DNA from: Amycolatopsis alba DSM 44262
GTDB taxonomy: Bacteria; Actinomycetota; Actinomycetes; Mycobacteriales; Pseudonocardiaceae
Assembly (NCBI RefSeq): GCF_000384215.1
Contig: NZ_KB913032.1
Span: forward strand, 2,869,665-2,933,664
Length of the DNA stretch: 64,000 bases
Direction of reading: 5' to 3'
This document shows, one piece after another, positions 20,321 through 29,891 of the stretch; the first letter of the stretch is position 1, and every line of letters begins with the position of its first letter. A program made the position numbers and the translations under genes. Below the pieces are notes generated by a model. That model worked only from the letters and a program-made list of their open reading frames with translations, was not told the DNA's origin and did not search any database.

Positions 20321-22564
20321 ATGCCCGCACCCTCCCTGGCGGACTGGCTGCGCCAGGAGTCCGACGACGCCCTCGCCGCGCTGCTGCGCACGCGTCGCGA
20401 CCTGTCCACGCCACCCCCGTCCGACACCATCGTGCTCGCCACCCGAGCCGGCACGCCGGGCTCCGTCGCGCGCGCCTGCGAAGACCTCGACACCTTCACA
20501 CTCGCCGTGCTCGACGCCCTGCTGCTCGCCGGCGCGGACACCGAACCGGTCGCCGCGGCCGAGGCCGCACGGCTCGTGGGCACCGGGATCGGCGAGCCGC
20601 TGGCGCTGCTGCGGACCAGGGCACTCGTCTGGGGTGAGGACGACGCGCTGCGCGTCCCGCCTTCGGCCCGCGACGCGCTCGGCCCCTTCCCCGCCGGACT
20701 GGGATCGTCTTCGCCCTCCCTCACCGGGACGGACATCGACGCCGCGCTCGCGGAGGTCGGCGAGGACGAGCGTGCGCTGCTGACGACACTGGCCGCCGGG
20801 CCGCCGATCGGCCGCACCCGTGACGCGTCGGCCGACGTCCCGCTGGAGCGGGCACAGAACCCGGTCCAGCGCCTCCTCGCCAGGGGGCTGCTGCTGCGCC
20901 GGGACGATCAGACCGTCGAGCTGCCGCGTGAACTCGGGATCGCCCTGCGCGGCGGGTCGGTGTTCGAACCGGCGTCGCTGCGCGAACCGGAACTCCCCGT
21001 CCATCCGCATCAGCGGTCCACAGTGGACTCGACGGCGGCCGGCGAGGCGATGGAGTTCTTGCGCCAGACCGAAAGCATGCTCCGCTCGTGGTCCGAGATG
21101 CCGCCGCCGGTGCTGAAGTCCGGCGGGCTCGGGGTGCGCGAGCTGAAGAAGCTCGCCAAGGATCTCGACGTCGACGAGACGCGGGTGACCTTGCTGGCGG
21201 AGATCGCGGTCGGCGCCGGACTGGTTGCCGACAGCGAAACGACCGCGCCGGAATGGGTGCCGACGACGCTCACGGATTCGTGGCTCGCGTCGCCGACGGC
21301 GCAGCGCTGGATGACGGTCGCGCAAGCCTGGCTCGAACTGCCCCGGCTGCCCGGTCTCGCCGGTGGGCGGGACGCGAAGGACAAGCCGATCGCGCCGCTG
21401 TCGGAGGACCTGCGCCGTCCGCTGGCGCCGACCTCGCGGCGGCGGATCCTGCTCGCGCTGGCCGCGCTGCCCGATGGCGCCGGCGTGAAGAGCACCGACG
21501 AACTGGCCGCCGCGCTCGCCTGGCGCGCGCCGCGACGGGGCGGTCGGCTGCGGGACGAAACCGTGCACTGGACGATGGCCGAGGGCACCGCGCTCGGCCT
21601 GATCGGGCTCGGCGGGCTGACCACGGCGACGCGGGCGCTGCTGGCCGAGGACCGGCCCGGCGCGGTCGAGGCGATGCTCGACGCGTTGCCGCGCCCGGTG
21701 GACCACGTCCTGGTCCAAGCCGACCTGACCGTGGTCGCGCCGGGGCCGCTGGAAGCCGAACTCGCGATCGAGATGACCGCCGTCGCCGACGTCGAATCGG
21801 CCGGGCACGCGACCGTCTACCGGATCACCGAGACCTCCGTGCGGCGGGCGCTGGACACCGGGCGGACCGCGGGCGAACTGCACCAGCTGTTCGCGGCGAA
21901 GTCGGCGACGCCGGTACCCCAGTCGCTGAGCTACCTGATCGACGACGTCGCCCGGCGGCACGGGCGGCTGCGCGGCGGGGCCGCCGAGTCGTTCCTGCGC
22001 TGCGACGACGCGTCACTGCTCGCGGAGGTCATGGGCAGCTCCGTCGCGGCGAACTACGGCTTCCGCATGATCGCGCCGACGGTGCTCATCAGCTCGTACC
22101 CGCTCGCCGACGTCCTCGACGCCCTTCGCGCCGCCGGATTCGCTCCGGCCGCCGAAGGGCCCGACGGACGCGTCATGGACATCAGGCCATCTGGACGTCG
22201 TCTGCCCGCGAAGGCGCGTGCCGCGCGTCGGGCGCCCGGAGAGCCTGCGGGGCTGTCAGACGATCAAGTCGGCAAGATCGTCGCTCACGTCCGGGCCGGT
22301 GACGCCGCTTCGGCGCGTCGTCGTGGCGAGACGGTGCGCGCGCCGCAGGGAGGCGGCGCCGGGGACACGTCCGCGACGCTGGCGTTGCTGTCACGGGCGA
22401 CCGTGGAGCGCCGGGAGGTGTGGATCGGCTTCGTCGACTCACGCGGAACGGCGAGCCAGCGGGTGGTGCGGCCGCTGCGCGTCGGCGGCGGAGTTCTCGA
22501 AGGAACCGACAACGAGCGGTACCCGCTGCACCGGATCACCTCGGCCGCCCTCGTCGAAGACTGA
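20321..22564 (+). CDS. Helicase-associated protein with WYL-like C-terminus
   Basis: This is a 747-residue cytoplasmic protein. The central part (about residues 430-620, around DHVLVQADLTVVAPGPLE and ITETSVRRALDTGRTAGELHQLF) fits the XPB/Ssl2-like helicase-associated domain (Helicase_C_3). The last 60 residues, REVWIGFVDSRGTASQRVV to YPLHRITSAALVED, look like a WYL ligand-binding domain. It has no ATPase motifs of its own. In M. tuberculosis the homologue Rv0862c sits next to the XPB helicase Rv0861c; here XPB is about 19 kb away at 41816. I infer that it assists the helicase in DNA repair. ATG at 20321 was chosen; a longer frame upstream is non-coding. Confidence 0.8.
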   Translation: MPAPSLADWLRQESDDALAALLRTRRDLSTPPPSDTIVLATRAGTPGSVARACEDLDTFTLAVLDALLLAGADTEPVAAAEAARLVGTGIGEPLALLRTRALVWGEDDALRVPPSARDALGPFPAGLGSSSPSLTGTDIDAALAEVGEDERALLTTLAAGPPIGRTRDASADVPLERAQNPVQRLLARGLLLRRDDQTVELPRELGIALRGGSVFEPASLREPELPVHPHQRSTVDSTAAGEAMEFLRQTESMLRSWSEMPPPVLKSGGLGVRELKKLAKDLDVDETRVTLLAEIAVGAGLVADSETTAPEWVPTTLTDSWLASPTAQRWMTVAQAWLELPRLPGLAGGRDAKDKPIAPLSEDLRRPLAPTSRRRILLALAALPDGAGVKSTDELAAALAWRAPRRGGRLRDETVHWTMAEGTALGLIGLGGLTTATRALLAEDRPGAVEAMLDALPRPVDHVLVQADLTVVAPGPLEAELAIEMTAVADVESAGHATVYRITETSVRRALDTGRTAGELHQLFAAKSATPVPQSLSYLIDDVARRHGRLRGGAAESFLRCDDASLLAEVMGSSVAANYGFRMIAPTVLISSYPLADVLDALRAAGFAPAAEGPDGRVMDIRPSGRRLPAKARAARRAPGEPAGLSDDQVGKIVAHVRAGDAASARRRGETVRAPQGGGAGDTSATLALLSRATVERREVWIGFVDSRGTASQRVVRPLRVGGGVLEGTDNERYPLHRITSAALVED

Positions 22565-22708
22565 CCTACGCGAGCTGTTCGGCGCGAACGCGGACCGGAC
22601 CGCGGCGTGAGCCTTCGCGATGGCGTGTGAGAGATCGTCGCCGTCAACGTCGGCCTCGATCTCCATGACCGCTCGCCCGGCATCCGCGGAGACCGCGTCA
22701 CCTCAGGC

Positions 22709-22771
22709 TTGATGTCCCCAATGCCACGTTCGGGACGCTGAACGTCTCGAACGTGGCATTGGGGACATCAA
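22709..22771. repeat. 29-bp-arm inverted repeat, class C
   Basis: Arms starting TTGATGTCCCCAATGCCACG (22709) and ending in its complement at 22771 pair over about 29 bases with one G-U. The apex is GGGACG-CTGAA-CGTCTC. It lies between convergent gene ends (22564 and 22810), so a bidirectional terminator role is likely. The apical core recurs in other elements at 34741-34793, 43570-43616 and 43640-43694. Confidence 0.8.
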
Positions 22772-22809
22772 CCCCAGGCCGCGCGAGGGCGCGGGGGCGG
22801 GAAGGGGGG

Positions 22810-23397
22810 TCAGAGGGCCCGAAGGCCTTGAAGGACCCGCTCCATGAAGGCGCGCGAAGAGGAGTCGCCCAGGATCAGCTCGGTCTGGTGGATCAGCACC
22901 AGGCCCGCGTCCGCCATGTCGCCGACGAGCACCTTCACGACGCCCAGCGGCAGCCGCAGATGCGCGGCGATCTCGGCGATCGACCGGGTGTCCAGGCAGA
23001 GGTCGCAGATCTGCCGGTGCTCAGGAGTCCGCACGCCGCGGTACCGGCGGCCGTCCTCGCTGGTCGACACCAGCGCCTCCAGCGCCAGGTCGTGCGCGGT
23101 GCGGGTGCGTCCGCCGGTGCGCGTGTAGGGCCGGACACGGGAACCCGAAGACGGCAGGTAGACCGAAGCGGGTTCGGCCCTGGAGCGCGGCGGCGACTGG
23201 CGGATCGGCGAAGGCATCGAAACGGGCGAAGGGGCCGTCGGGACCGGCTCGGGCGGCGGGGCCGGGCGGCGGGGCATGACCGTGCTGATCGAGCTCAGCT
23301 CGAACCGGCTCGGGGAGTCGAAGGCCTCGCGATCGGTGCCTTGATAGAGGGAATCCCAGCCGGAGGGTTCCGGTTCGGTGAATCCGGTGATCTTCAT
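22810..23397 (-). CDS. DUF742 protein of a second conservon B/C pair
   Basis: This 195-residue protein has a Pro/Ser-rich N-terminal half and a C-terminal DUF742 domain (about 88-195). The domain has RVRPYTRTGGRTRTAHDLALE, HRQICDLCLDTRSIAEIAAH (winged-helix-like), LPLGVVKVLVGDMA and FMERVLQGL. It is a paralogue of the cvnC protein at 24844. In conservons, CvnC works with the roadblock protein and the small GTPase below a membrane kinase. This copy follows the roadblock gene at 23404 by six bases, but has no kinase or GTPase partner of its own next to it. Confidence 0.85.
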   Translation of the reverse strand: MKITGFTEPEPSGWDSLYQGTDREAFDSPSRFELSSISTVMPRRPAPPPEPVPTAPSPVSMPSPIRQSPPRSRAEPASVYLPSSGSRVRPYTRTGGRTRTAHDLALEALVSTSEDGRRYRGVRTPEHRQICDLCLDTRSIAEIAAHLRLPLGVVKVLVGDMADAGLVLIHQTELILGDSSSRAFMERVLQGLRAL

Positions 23398-23403
23398 CGG
23401 CGG

Positions 23404-23826
23404 TTACCCACGTACGCCGCCCTGCAGCTGCGCCCGCAGCTCGGGGGTGATCTGCTGCCCGACCCGCTCGACGAGCAGGGTCATCTCGTAGGCCACGGTG
23501 CCGATGTCACAGGTCGGCGCCGCCAGTACGGCGAGTGACGAGCCGTCTGCGACCGACATGAGGAAGAGGTACCCGCGTTCCATCTCGACGACGGTCTGGT
23601 TGACCCCGCCCGCGTCGAAGCAGCGCGCCGCGCCGGCGGTGAGGCTGATCAGTCCGGAGGCGACCGCGGACAGCTGTTCGGCCCTTTCCTGCGGCAGTCC
23701 TTCCGACGGCGCGAGGAGAAGCCCGTCCGCGGAGACCAGCACGGCGTGCGCCGCACCGGGAACCCGGCGCGCGAAATCCGTGATGAGCCAGCCGAACGAG
23801 CTCTGCTGCTGCCCGGATGCCGTCAC
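23404..23826 (-). CDS. Roadblock/LC7 protein of a second conservon B/C pair
   Basis: This 140-residue protein is a roadblock/LC7 domain: [60 protein letters not shown] and [18 protein letters not shown]. Such domains act as GTPase-binding platforms or GTPase-activating partners. It is closely similar to the cvnB protein at 25652. GTG at 23826 has GAGGAGGG nine bases upstream. It forms a two-gene unit with the DUF742 gene. Confidence 0.88.
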   Translation of the reverse strand: MTASGQQQSSFGWLITDFARRVPGAAHAVLVSADGLLLAPSEGLPQERAEQLSAVASGLISLTAGAARCFDAGGVNQTVVEMERGYLFLMSVADGSSLAVLAAPTCDIGTVAYEMTLLVERVGQQITPELRAQLQGGVRG

Positions 23827-24254
23827 AAGTCCCTCCTCGCTGCGTCAAGACCACCTGGGCGGCGTGGTCCGGGCGTCTTCCGCCGACCAGCACCGATCCG
23901 GTACGGCCGGGCCCGAAGACACCTCCACCCAGCGTATTCGTCCCGCCGATCGTGTCGAGCCCGCCACCCGGCGGAGGGTGTTAACCGAACGTAAACGTCC
24001 AGCCGCTCACCGCGTCGACTTATCGCGAACCACGCATTCGTGGGTCACCCCTTGGTGGACTGGCGCGACCAGGCGTGAATCGATATCCGCGCAGGTCATC
24101 GCCATTTCGGTCGCCCGATCAGGCAAGGCGGTCACCGGATCGCGTGAAAGGGGTCGCCCGCGTTCGATCCGGCGGGTGGCGCCACTCCCCGAAGCGGGTG
24201 AAGCCTGCCGAGTTCACTCCAACGGCCGCATCCGCTCCGGGCATTCGTCTGTTT
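23827..24254. other. 428-base gap inside the conservon cluster
   Basis: No gene or strong hairpin is seen. It separates the four-gene conservon (ending at 24255) from the downstream B/C pair, so it probably carries a separate promoter for that pair; I could not identify the hexamers with confidence. Confidence 0.4.
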
Positions 24255-24863
24255 TTACCCCGCGCGCAACGCCGAGTCGTGTGCGATGGCGTGCTGCACG
24301 ACCGAGATCAACACCTGCTTGGCGGACTCACGTTCCCGCGCGTCACACGCCATGATCGGCACGGACGGTGAGATCGTCAGCGCGTGCCGGACGTCCTCGA
24401 TCTGGTGGTGCAGCAGCCGGTCGAAGCAGTTGATCGCCACGACGTACGGCAGCTTCCGGTTCTCGAAGAAGTCGATCGACGGGAACGCGTCGGCGAGCCG
24501 CCGCGTGTCGACCAGCACGACGGCACCGATGGCGCCGACCGCGAGGTCGTCCCACATGAACCAGAACCGGTGCTGGCCCGGCGTACCGAACACGTACAGC
24601 ACCAGATCCGAGTCCAGCGAAATACGGCCGAAGTCCATGGCAACGGTCGTCGTCGACTTGTTCGGGGTGGCCGAATTGTCGTCGACGCCGGTACTGGCCT
24701 CGGTCATCATGGCCTCGGTGGTCAGCGGATCGATTTCCGATACCGCTCCGACCAGCGTGGTCTTCCCCGAGCCGAATCCGCCAGCGACCACGATCTTGGC
24801 CGACGACGTCGGCCCGGCCACCTGCGGCGCATTCGCGTCGGAGTCAAATTCTCCGAAGCCCAC
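24255..24863 (-). CDS. cvnD: Conservon GTP-binding protein CvnD
   Basis: This small Ras-like GTPase of about 202 residues has the P-loop GGFGSGKTT, a switch region KSTTTVAMDFGR, the FGTPGQHRFW G3 motif, and NCFD in place of NKxD. Conservon GTPases cycle on the inner membrane face and relay signals from the CvnA kinase through CvnB and CvnC. GTG at 24863 follows GAGGGTG and overlaps the cvnC end by 20 bases. It is the last gene of cvnABCD. Confidence 0.88.
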   Translation of the reverse strand: MGFGEFDSDANAPQVAGPTSSAKIVVAGGFGSGKTTLVGAVSEIDPLTTEAMMTEASTGVDDNSATPNKSTTTVAMDFGRISLDSDLVLYVFGTPGQHRFWFMWDDLAVGAIGAVVLVDTRRLADAFPSIDFFENRKLPYVVAINCFDRLLHHQIEDVRHALTISPSVPIMACDARERESAKQVLISVVQHAIAHDSALRAG

Positions 24864-25626
24864 TGAGCACCCTCTCCATGAACTCGATACTGGGCCGGTC
24901 ACCCACGTTCTGGCTGGCGGTGTGCACCAGGACCAGGCCGAGGCCGGCCACGTCTCCGATCAGCACCCGGACCACGCCGAGCGGCAGGCGCAACAGCGCC
25001 GCGACTTCGGCGACGGACCGGGTGTCCAGGCAAAGGTCGCAGATCGACCGGTGTTCGGGGACGCGTACCCGGTCGAGTACCCGTCCCTGTTCGCTGGTCG
25101 AGATCAACGCCTCGATGGCAAGGTCGTACGTCGGCTTGGTCCGTCCCCGCGTGCGGAAGTACGGCCGGACCAGGCCGGAGGATTCGACGTCGGTGGTGTA
25201 CTGCTCGTCGACGAACTCGTTCTGCGCCTGCTGCGGCAATGCCGCGGCGAGCGGGTCGGCGGCGGCCGCCGCCCTTCGTTCCTCCTCCTTGTCGAAGGAG
25301 AACCTGGCGAACTCGCCCGAGTCGTAGAGCGGGCCGCTGCCACCACCGAACAGTTCGGCCCCAGGCCCGCCGAGCAGACGTTCCCGGTAGTCCGTGACGC
25401 TGAAATCGGCGGGTCCCTGTCCCGCGTTCGAATCGGTCAGCCAGCGGGAGGCCTCGTCCGGGGACACGGGGTCATCGTCTGACCCCTGTGCCCGGCGCGA
25501 GCGCCATTCGCGGTCGACCCGGTCCCGGAAGGACGTCCAGTCCTCCCGGCCGTCGTCACGTTCCGACCACCCGCCGTTGAAGTCGTCACCGAGCCGGCCA
25601 TCGCCCCTCAAGCGCCCGTCGTCCAC
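24844..25626 (-). CDS. cvnC: Conservon DUF742 protein CvnC
   Basis: This 260-residue protein has an acidic, probably disordered N-terminal 145 residues. The C-terminal DUF742 domain has LVRPYFRTRGRTKPTYDLAIE, HRSICDLCLDTRSVAEVAAL, LPLGVVRVLIGDVA and FMERVLSGL. Two Cys in ICDLC are conserved with the paralogue at 22810. GTG at 25626 has GAGGAGAA upstream. It sits between cvnB and cvnD with a 20-base overlap into cvnD. Confidence 0.87.
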   Translation of the reverse strand: MDDGRLRGDGRLGDDFNGGWSERDDGREDWTSFRDRVDREWRSRRAQGSDDDPVSPDEASRWLTDSNAGQGPADFSVTDYRERLLGGPGAELFGGGSGPLYDSGEFARFSFDKEEERRAAAAADPLAAALPQQAQNEFVDEQYTTDVESSGLVRPYFRTRGRTKPTYDLAIEALISTSEQGRVLDRVRVPEHRSICDLCLDTRSVAEVAALLRLPLGVVRVLIGDVAGLGLVLVHTASQNVGDRPSIEFMERVLSGLRRI

Positions 25627-25651
25627 GGCATTCTCCTCGGTTCCCGGTCGC

Positions 25652-26128
25652 TCAGCGGCGGACCGACGCGCCCTGCAGCTGCGCGCGCATCTCCGGTGTC
25701 AGCTGTTGCCCCACCCGTTCCACCAGCAGGGTCATCTCGTAGACGACCAGGCCGATGTCACTCTCCGGCGATCCGAGGACCGCCAGGCAGGAACCGTCGG
25801 ACACCGACATCAGGAAGAGGAAGCCATTGGCCATCTCGACCACCGTCTGCGCGACCGTGCCGCCTTCGAACACCTTGGCCGCACCGCGCGCGAGGCTGGT
25901 GAGCCCCGACGCGACCGCGGCGAGCTGATCGGCCCTGTCCTTGGGAAGACCCTTCGACGAGGCCAGCAGCAAACCGTCCGCCGACACCACCACGGCATGC
26001 GCCGCGCCAGGGACCCGGTGCACGAAATCCGTGATCAGCCAGGCAAAGCTGCTCGTGTGTCCTTTACCCTGCGCCTGGCCGCCAGGCTGCGCCGGACCAC
26101 CCGGCTGCATCGCACCCGCCCGTGTCAC
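25652..26128 (-). CDS. cvnB: Conservon roadblock/LC7 protein CvnB
   Basis: This protein of about 158 residues has a Gly/Gln/Pro-rich lead of about 25 residues and then a roadblock/LC7 domain ([40 protein letters not shown]). I chose GTG at 26128 because AAGGAG lies five bases upstream. GTG at 26134, which overlaps the kinase stop as GTGA, is the alternative and would place AAGGAG too close. It should bridge the kinase and the CvnD GTPase. Confidence 0.87.
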   Translation of the reverse strand: MTRAGAMQPGGPAQPGGQAQGKGHTSSFAWLITDFVHRVPGAAHAVVVSADGLLLASSKGLPKDRADQLAAVASGLTSLARGAAKVFEGGTVAQTVVEMANGFLFLMSVSDGSCLAVLGSPESDIGLVVYEMTLLVERVGQQLTPEMRAQLQGASVRR

Positions 26129-26130
26129 TG

Positions 26131-29100
26131 TCACTCCTTACTGCTGTCATCGGCAGGGGAATCCGCACCCCTGCCAGTCACCGGAACGCCGTTCTCATCC
26201 AGCGCATCGAGCGGGCGGTCCTTCAACGCGTGCCGTCCCGACTTGTAGCCCTGCTGGAAGCTTGCCATCCGGCTACGGGCCGCCGTCGCCGAGCGGGCGA
26301 TCGCACCCGTTCCCGGCATTCCGGAAGTCTTGTCGGCGAACGAGTCTTCCTTCTTCGGCTCGTTCCCGCCGATCGAACCGGGGACGAGGTACTGGTTCGG
26401 CACCCGTTTGGGCAGGCCCGCCGAGGTGATCTCGTCGTTCCGATCTTCGTACAGGACCTGCGCCGCCTGCCAGCCGTCGTCCGACGCGCTGCGCCAGCCA
26501 TTGTCCTGGAGCACCGTCTCCGGCGGAACACTCTGCGGGGTCCGAGTGGGCAATGCCTCTTCGAGAGTGTCCTCGACGACGGGTTCCGCCGCTTCGGCGG
26601 CATCGTCGCGGGTCTGCTCGGGCACGTCGGACGCGACCGGCTCGGTGTAGGTGGTCGGGGTGTCGCTCCCGGCCTCGTCACCTTCGCTGAACCAGCGCGA
26701 GAGCACCGACTGGTAGATCGGCAGCCGCCGGGTGGGCACGTCGTCGTCGAGCGCCGACTTGCCCGTGTCCGAAGGCTCCTCGGGACGGCGCGGCGGCTCG
26801 GGCGGGGTGTACCTCGGCTCCCGCTTCGGCAGCACCAGCGACGCGAACTGCGTGTCCGTGCCGCTGGAGGCACCGTCACTGTTCGCAGGCTGGATGTCGT
26901 CGGCCGTCGGCCAGGCCGGGGCCTCCTCGGCGGGCGCCGCGGGGCTGAGGAACGGCCCCGCCGCGTTCTTGCCCGCGACCAGGTCGTCGAGACTGATCGG
27001 CTGGTCGAGCGGGACGAGCCCGCCCTGCTGCGCGACCGGCTGCGGAGCCGGCGGCTTCGACGGCGGCGGCGGGGTCATCTCCAGGCCGCGGTCGGAGGCC
27101 GGGATGCTCGGCAGCGAACTCGACATCTCGGAGACCGACGGCAGCGACGGCATCGAAGGCATCGACGTTTCCGAGCGGTTCGGCGGCGGCGGAGTGTTCC
27201 GCAGGCCGGGCCGCATCTGCGTGAGCAGCTCGGCGGGCACGACGACCCGCGCGATCACGCCGCCTTCGATGTCCTCGTTCTCCCGGAGCCGGACCTCGAT
27301 GCCGTGGCGGCGCGCCAGGCGCGCGACCACGTACAGGCCCATCCGCCGGGTCACCGAGACGTCCAGGTCCGGCGGGTCGGCCAGGCGCTGGTTGACCTCG
27401 GCGAGCCGCTCGTCGGTCATGCCGACACCGTGGTCGGTGACCTGGATGGCGAGCGCCTTCTTGCGGGTGATCACCGCGCGCACGGTCACCTTCGTCTCCG
27501 GCTCGGAGAAGTAGGTGGCGTTGTCCAGCAGCTCCGCGAGCACGTGCACGAGGTCGTGGATCGTCAGGCCCTGGACGGCGACCTCGGGGACGATCCCGAT
27601 CTCGATCCGGGCGTACTGCTCGATCTCCGAGACCGCGGCGCCGATGACGTCGGCGGCGGGCACCGGCTTGGGCACCGACTTCGCGAGACCGGCGCCCGAG
27701 AGCACCAGGAGGCTTTCACCGTTGCGGCGCAGCCGCGTGGCGAGGTGGTCGAGCTCGAACAGGCTGGCCAAGTGGTCCGGGTCCTGCTCGTCGGCCTCGA
27801 GCCGGTCGATGACGCCCAGCTGGCGTTCCACCAGCCGCTGCGACCGGCGGGACAGGTTCACGAAGATGCCGTTGACGTTCTCGCGCAGGAGGGCCTGTTC
27901 GGCGGCCATCTTGACGGCCTGTTCGTGGACGACGTCGAACGAACGCGCCACTTCACCGATCTCGTCACGCGACGTGACGGGCACCGGCTCGACCGACCGC
28001 TTCGAGGCGTTGACCGGGTCCGGGTCGTCCAGGATCGCTTGCACGGTTTCCGGCAGTCGTGTGTAGGCGACGTCGAGCGCCGTCTTCCGCAGCACCCGCA
28101 GCGGGCGCAGCATCAGGCGGGCGATGACGAGCATCAGGAACAGCGCCGCGAGCAGGGCCAGCAGCACGATCGCGCCGCCGATCCAGGCCGAGTTGATCGC
28201 GTCGGTCGCCAGGCCGTCGGCCTGTGACCGCAGCTGGCCGAGCAGGTTGGTCTCGACCGCGCGCAGCTTGTCCAGCGCGACCCGGCTGTCGTTGCCGAGC
28301 GCGACGTTGTCGATCGACGGCGTCTGGTTCTGCTGTTGCAGCGAGAACGCCATCGTGGTGATCCGGCGGCGGTCGTCGACCTCGGGACCGGAGAAGGTGT
28401 CCGAGTAGAGCTGCCGCTGTTCGGGGCTGGCGTTGGCGATGAAGGCCGCGGTCGAGGCGTCACCACTGGCGACCGCCGACCGCGCCTGGTCGAACAAGTC
28501 TCCGGGGAACGAGGAGCGGAAGGAGGCGATCAGCAGCGCCGCGTCACCGCGGGCGATGAACTCCTTGCTCTCACTGATGGCCTGCACGGTGACGCCGAGC
28601 CGGAGCACGTCGCGGTTGGCCACCGCGGTGGTCACCTCGCGGCCGAGCTGGACCAGCGAGTCGAGGATGCCGGAGTAGGCGATCAGGACCGGGGTGTCGC
28701 CCAGCAGCGAGGTGTTCATCGCGCCACGCAGGGGGCGCAGGGCGTCGAGCCGCTGCAGACCACGCGAGTAACGGTCCCTCGTGTCCTGGTCGTCCGGGTT
28801 GATCTGGTTCGCCGAAGCCCGCAGGTCGTCGATGGCACGGTCGACCTTGGCGATCTGCGCGTCGAGACCGGTCTGCCGCGACGAGTCCTGTGAGGAGCTC
28901 CGGGCGACCGCGAGCGCGCGCTCGCTCTGCAGCTCGTGGACCACGAGCGTGATCTTGTCGGCGAACGCGACCTGGTCGGCCGTGTCCTGGAACCGGGCCG
29001 CCTCGCCGCTGTCGTCGATCACGCGCAGCGTGCCGAGCGCGAGCGCGGTCAGCGTCGGGATGATCAGGACGGCCGCGAGCTTGGATCGCAGACGCCAGTT

Positions 29101-29298
29101 ACGCAGGCCCAGGAACGACCCGGCCACCTTCCCGCCAGGACCGTCTCCGGTTTCCCGCGCAGGGGTCCCTCCCACCCCCGCGGTGTCTTCGTTCGGCACC
29201 GCCGCACCACCATCATCTTCATCCGGGCCGGGAAAGCCCATTTTGGACATGCCGTACTTCTGCTGTCTGGGTCGGTTGTCGGAGACCACTACCCGCAC
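26131..29298 (-). CDS. cvnA: Conservon sensor kinase CvnA with NIT domain
   Basis: This 1055-residue membrane protein has TM1 (about 72-92), an extracytoplasmic nitrate/nitrite-sensing (NIT) type helical domain (about 95-368), TM2 (371-393), HAMP (about 395-465), a DHp-like helix with [19 protein letters not shown] (515-534), and a HATPase_c domain (about 575-690; N box [16 protein letters not shown]). A Pro-rich tail of 365 residues carries [12 protein letters not shown] (859-870) and [15 protein letters not shown] (1010-1024). It should sense an external signal and pass it to CvnB-D. No response regulator is adjacent. Starts at 29298 or 29289 (both GTG) share one AGGAG. Confidence 0.85.
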   Translation of the reverse strand: MRVVVSDNRPRQQKYGMSKMGFPGPDEDDGGAAVPNEDTAGVGGTPARETGDGPGGKVAGSFLGLRNWRLRSKLAAVLIIPTLTALALGTLRVIDDSGEAARFQDTADQVAFADKITLVVHELQSERALAVARSSSQDSSRQTGLDAQIAKVDRAIDDLRASANQINPDDQDTRDRYSRGLQRLDALRPLRGAMNTSLLGDTPVLIAYSGILDSLVQLGREVTTAVANRDVLRLGVTVQAISESKEFIARGDAALLIASFRSSFPGDLFDQARSAVASGDASTAAFIANASPEQRQLYSDTFSGPEVDDRRRITTMAFSLQQQNQTPSIDNVALGNDSRVALDKLRAVETNLLGQLRSQADGLATDAINSAWIGGAIVLLALLAALFLMLVIARLMLRPLRVLRKTALDVAYTRLPETVQAILDDPDPVNASKRSVEPVPVTSRDEIGEVARSFDVVHEQAVKMAAEQALLRENVNGIFVNLSRRSQRLVERQLGVIDRLEADEQDPDHLASLFELDHLATRLRRNGESLLVLSGAGLAKSVPKPVPAADVIGAAVSEIEQYARIEIGIVPEVAVQGLTIHDLVHVLAELLDNATYFSEPETKVTVRAVITRKKALAIQVTDHGVGMTDERLAEVNQRLADPPDLDVSVTRRMGLYVVARLARRHGIEVRLRENEDIEGGVIARVVVPAELLTQMRPGLRNTPPPPNRSETSMPSMPSLPSVSEMSSSLPSIPASDRGLEMTPPPPSKPPAPQPVAQQGGLVPLDQPISLDDLVAGKNAAGPFLSPAAPAEEAPAWPTADDIQPANSDGASSGTDTQFASLVLPKREPRYTPPEPPRRPEEPSDTGKSALDDDVPTRRLPIYQSVLSRWFSEGDEAGSDTPTTYTEPVASDVPEQTRDDAAEAAEPVVEDTLEEALPTRTPQSVPPETVLQDNGWRSASDDGWQAAQVLYEDRNDEITSAGLPKRVPNQYLVPGSIGGNEPKKEDSFADKTSGMPGTGAIARSATAARSRMASFQQGYKSGRHALKDRPLDALDENGVPVTGRGADSPADDSSKE

Positions 29299-29775
29299 GC
29301 TCCTGCCACCCGGCAGGGGGACGTATGACGCGAGTGCTCACTCTGACGAATGAGGAAGTCGTCTTTGACGCAGTCTCTCAAGTGCACTTGGCCGAAATCC
29401 CGCCTGGCGTCATTGGTCTGTTCGGCCTAACCCGCCAGTGCGCGAGCGCGCACCAGTGAAGCACGGACGTGTTCGAAGTGTTCAACACAGAGTGCCTTGC
29501 ACCTCGGGAAAGGTCCAGAGCGTTCGGCCATCCAAGGCACTCTCTTTCACTACATCAGTGGTCCACACCTCACTACCGGTGCATGAGGGTAGCGAACGGT
29601 AGCCCCAGATGTAACCCTTTGGACAAGACGGCCAAGAAGACACCGGACGGGTCTTGACCTGTCCGCGCTCAACCGTCAACAAGTCCCCGGCATGAACACG
29701 CCCAGTTGTGTTCACTTCTGACAAACAGCCTGTTCGGGTGATTGTTACCACTTGGGATCATGGGATGACCACCCA
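29299..29775. other. Divergent intergenic region between cvnA and the importer
   Basis: This unusually long gap (593 bases in all, to 29891) holds no convincing gene. It contains an 11-base inverted repeat AGAGTGCCTTG (29489-29499) / CAAGGCACTCT (29533-29543) with a 33-base spacer, which could be an operator or a terminator. The cvnA promoter must lie here but is not clearly identified; the importer promoter is at 29776. Confidence 0.45.
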
Positions 29776-29804
29776 TTGTGAGCGCGTTGTCCGTTCTCTA
29801 CAGT
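29776..29804 (+). promoter_or_regulatory. Promoter of the first binding-protein gene
   Basis: TTGTGA and TACAGT are separated by exactly 17 bases, and the surrounding ACCCATTGTGAGC is repeated identically before the second binding-protein gene (31028-31040), with TTGTGA-N17-TAAGGT. The conserved sequence and spacing support a real housekeeping-type promoter. It would give a 5' leader of about 80 bases. Confidence 0.7.
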
Positions 29805-29891
29805 GGGCCCGTGGCTTGAGACAAAGAGTCACTTCCGAATTCCACACCAGGTCATGTCATCACGTGACCTCCCCTCGATCAGGAGCACGAC

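Noticed and set aside
22439..22666. 75-residue minus-strand frame starting MEIEADVDGDDLSHAI
   Set aside because: The first 30 residues look protein-like, but the rest is antisense to the WYL-like end of the upstream gene and no ribosome binding site is seen. It could be a decayed gene, not supported enough to list.
26122..28227. 701-residue plus-strand frame opposite cvnA
   Set aside because: His/Arg/Asp/Val-rich antisense frame; the minus-strand kinase domains explain the region.
29482..29751. 89-residue minus-strand frame in the cvnA-importer gap
   Set aside because: It has no ribosome binding site, covers the inverted repeat at 29489-29543 and has no recognised domain; more likely non-coding.
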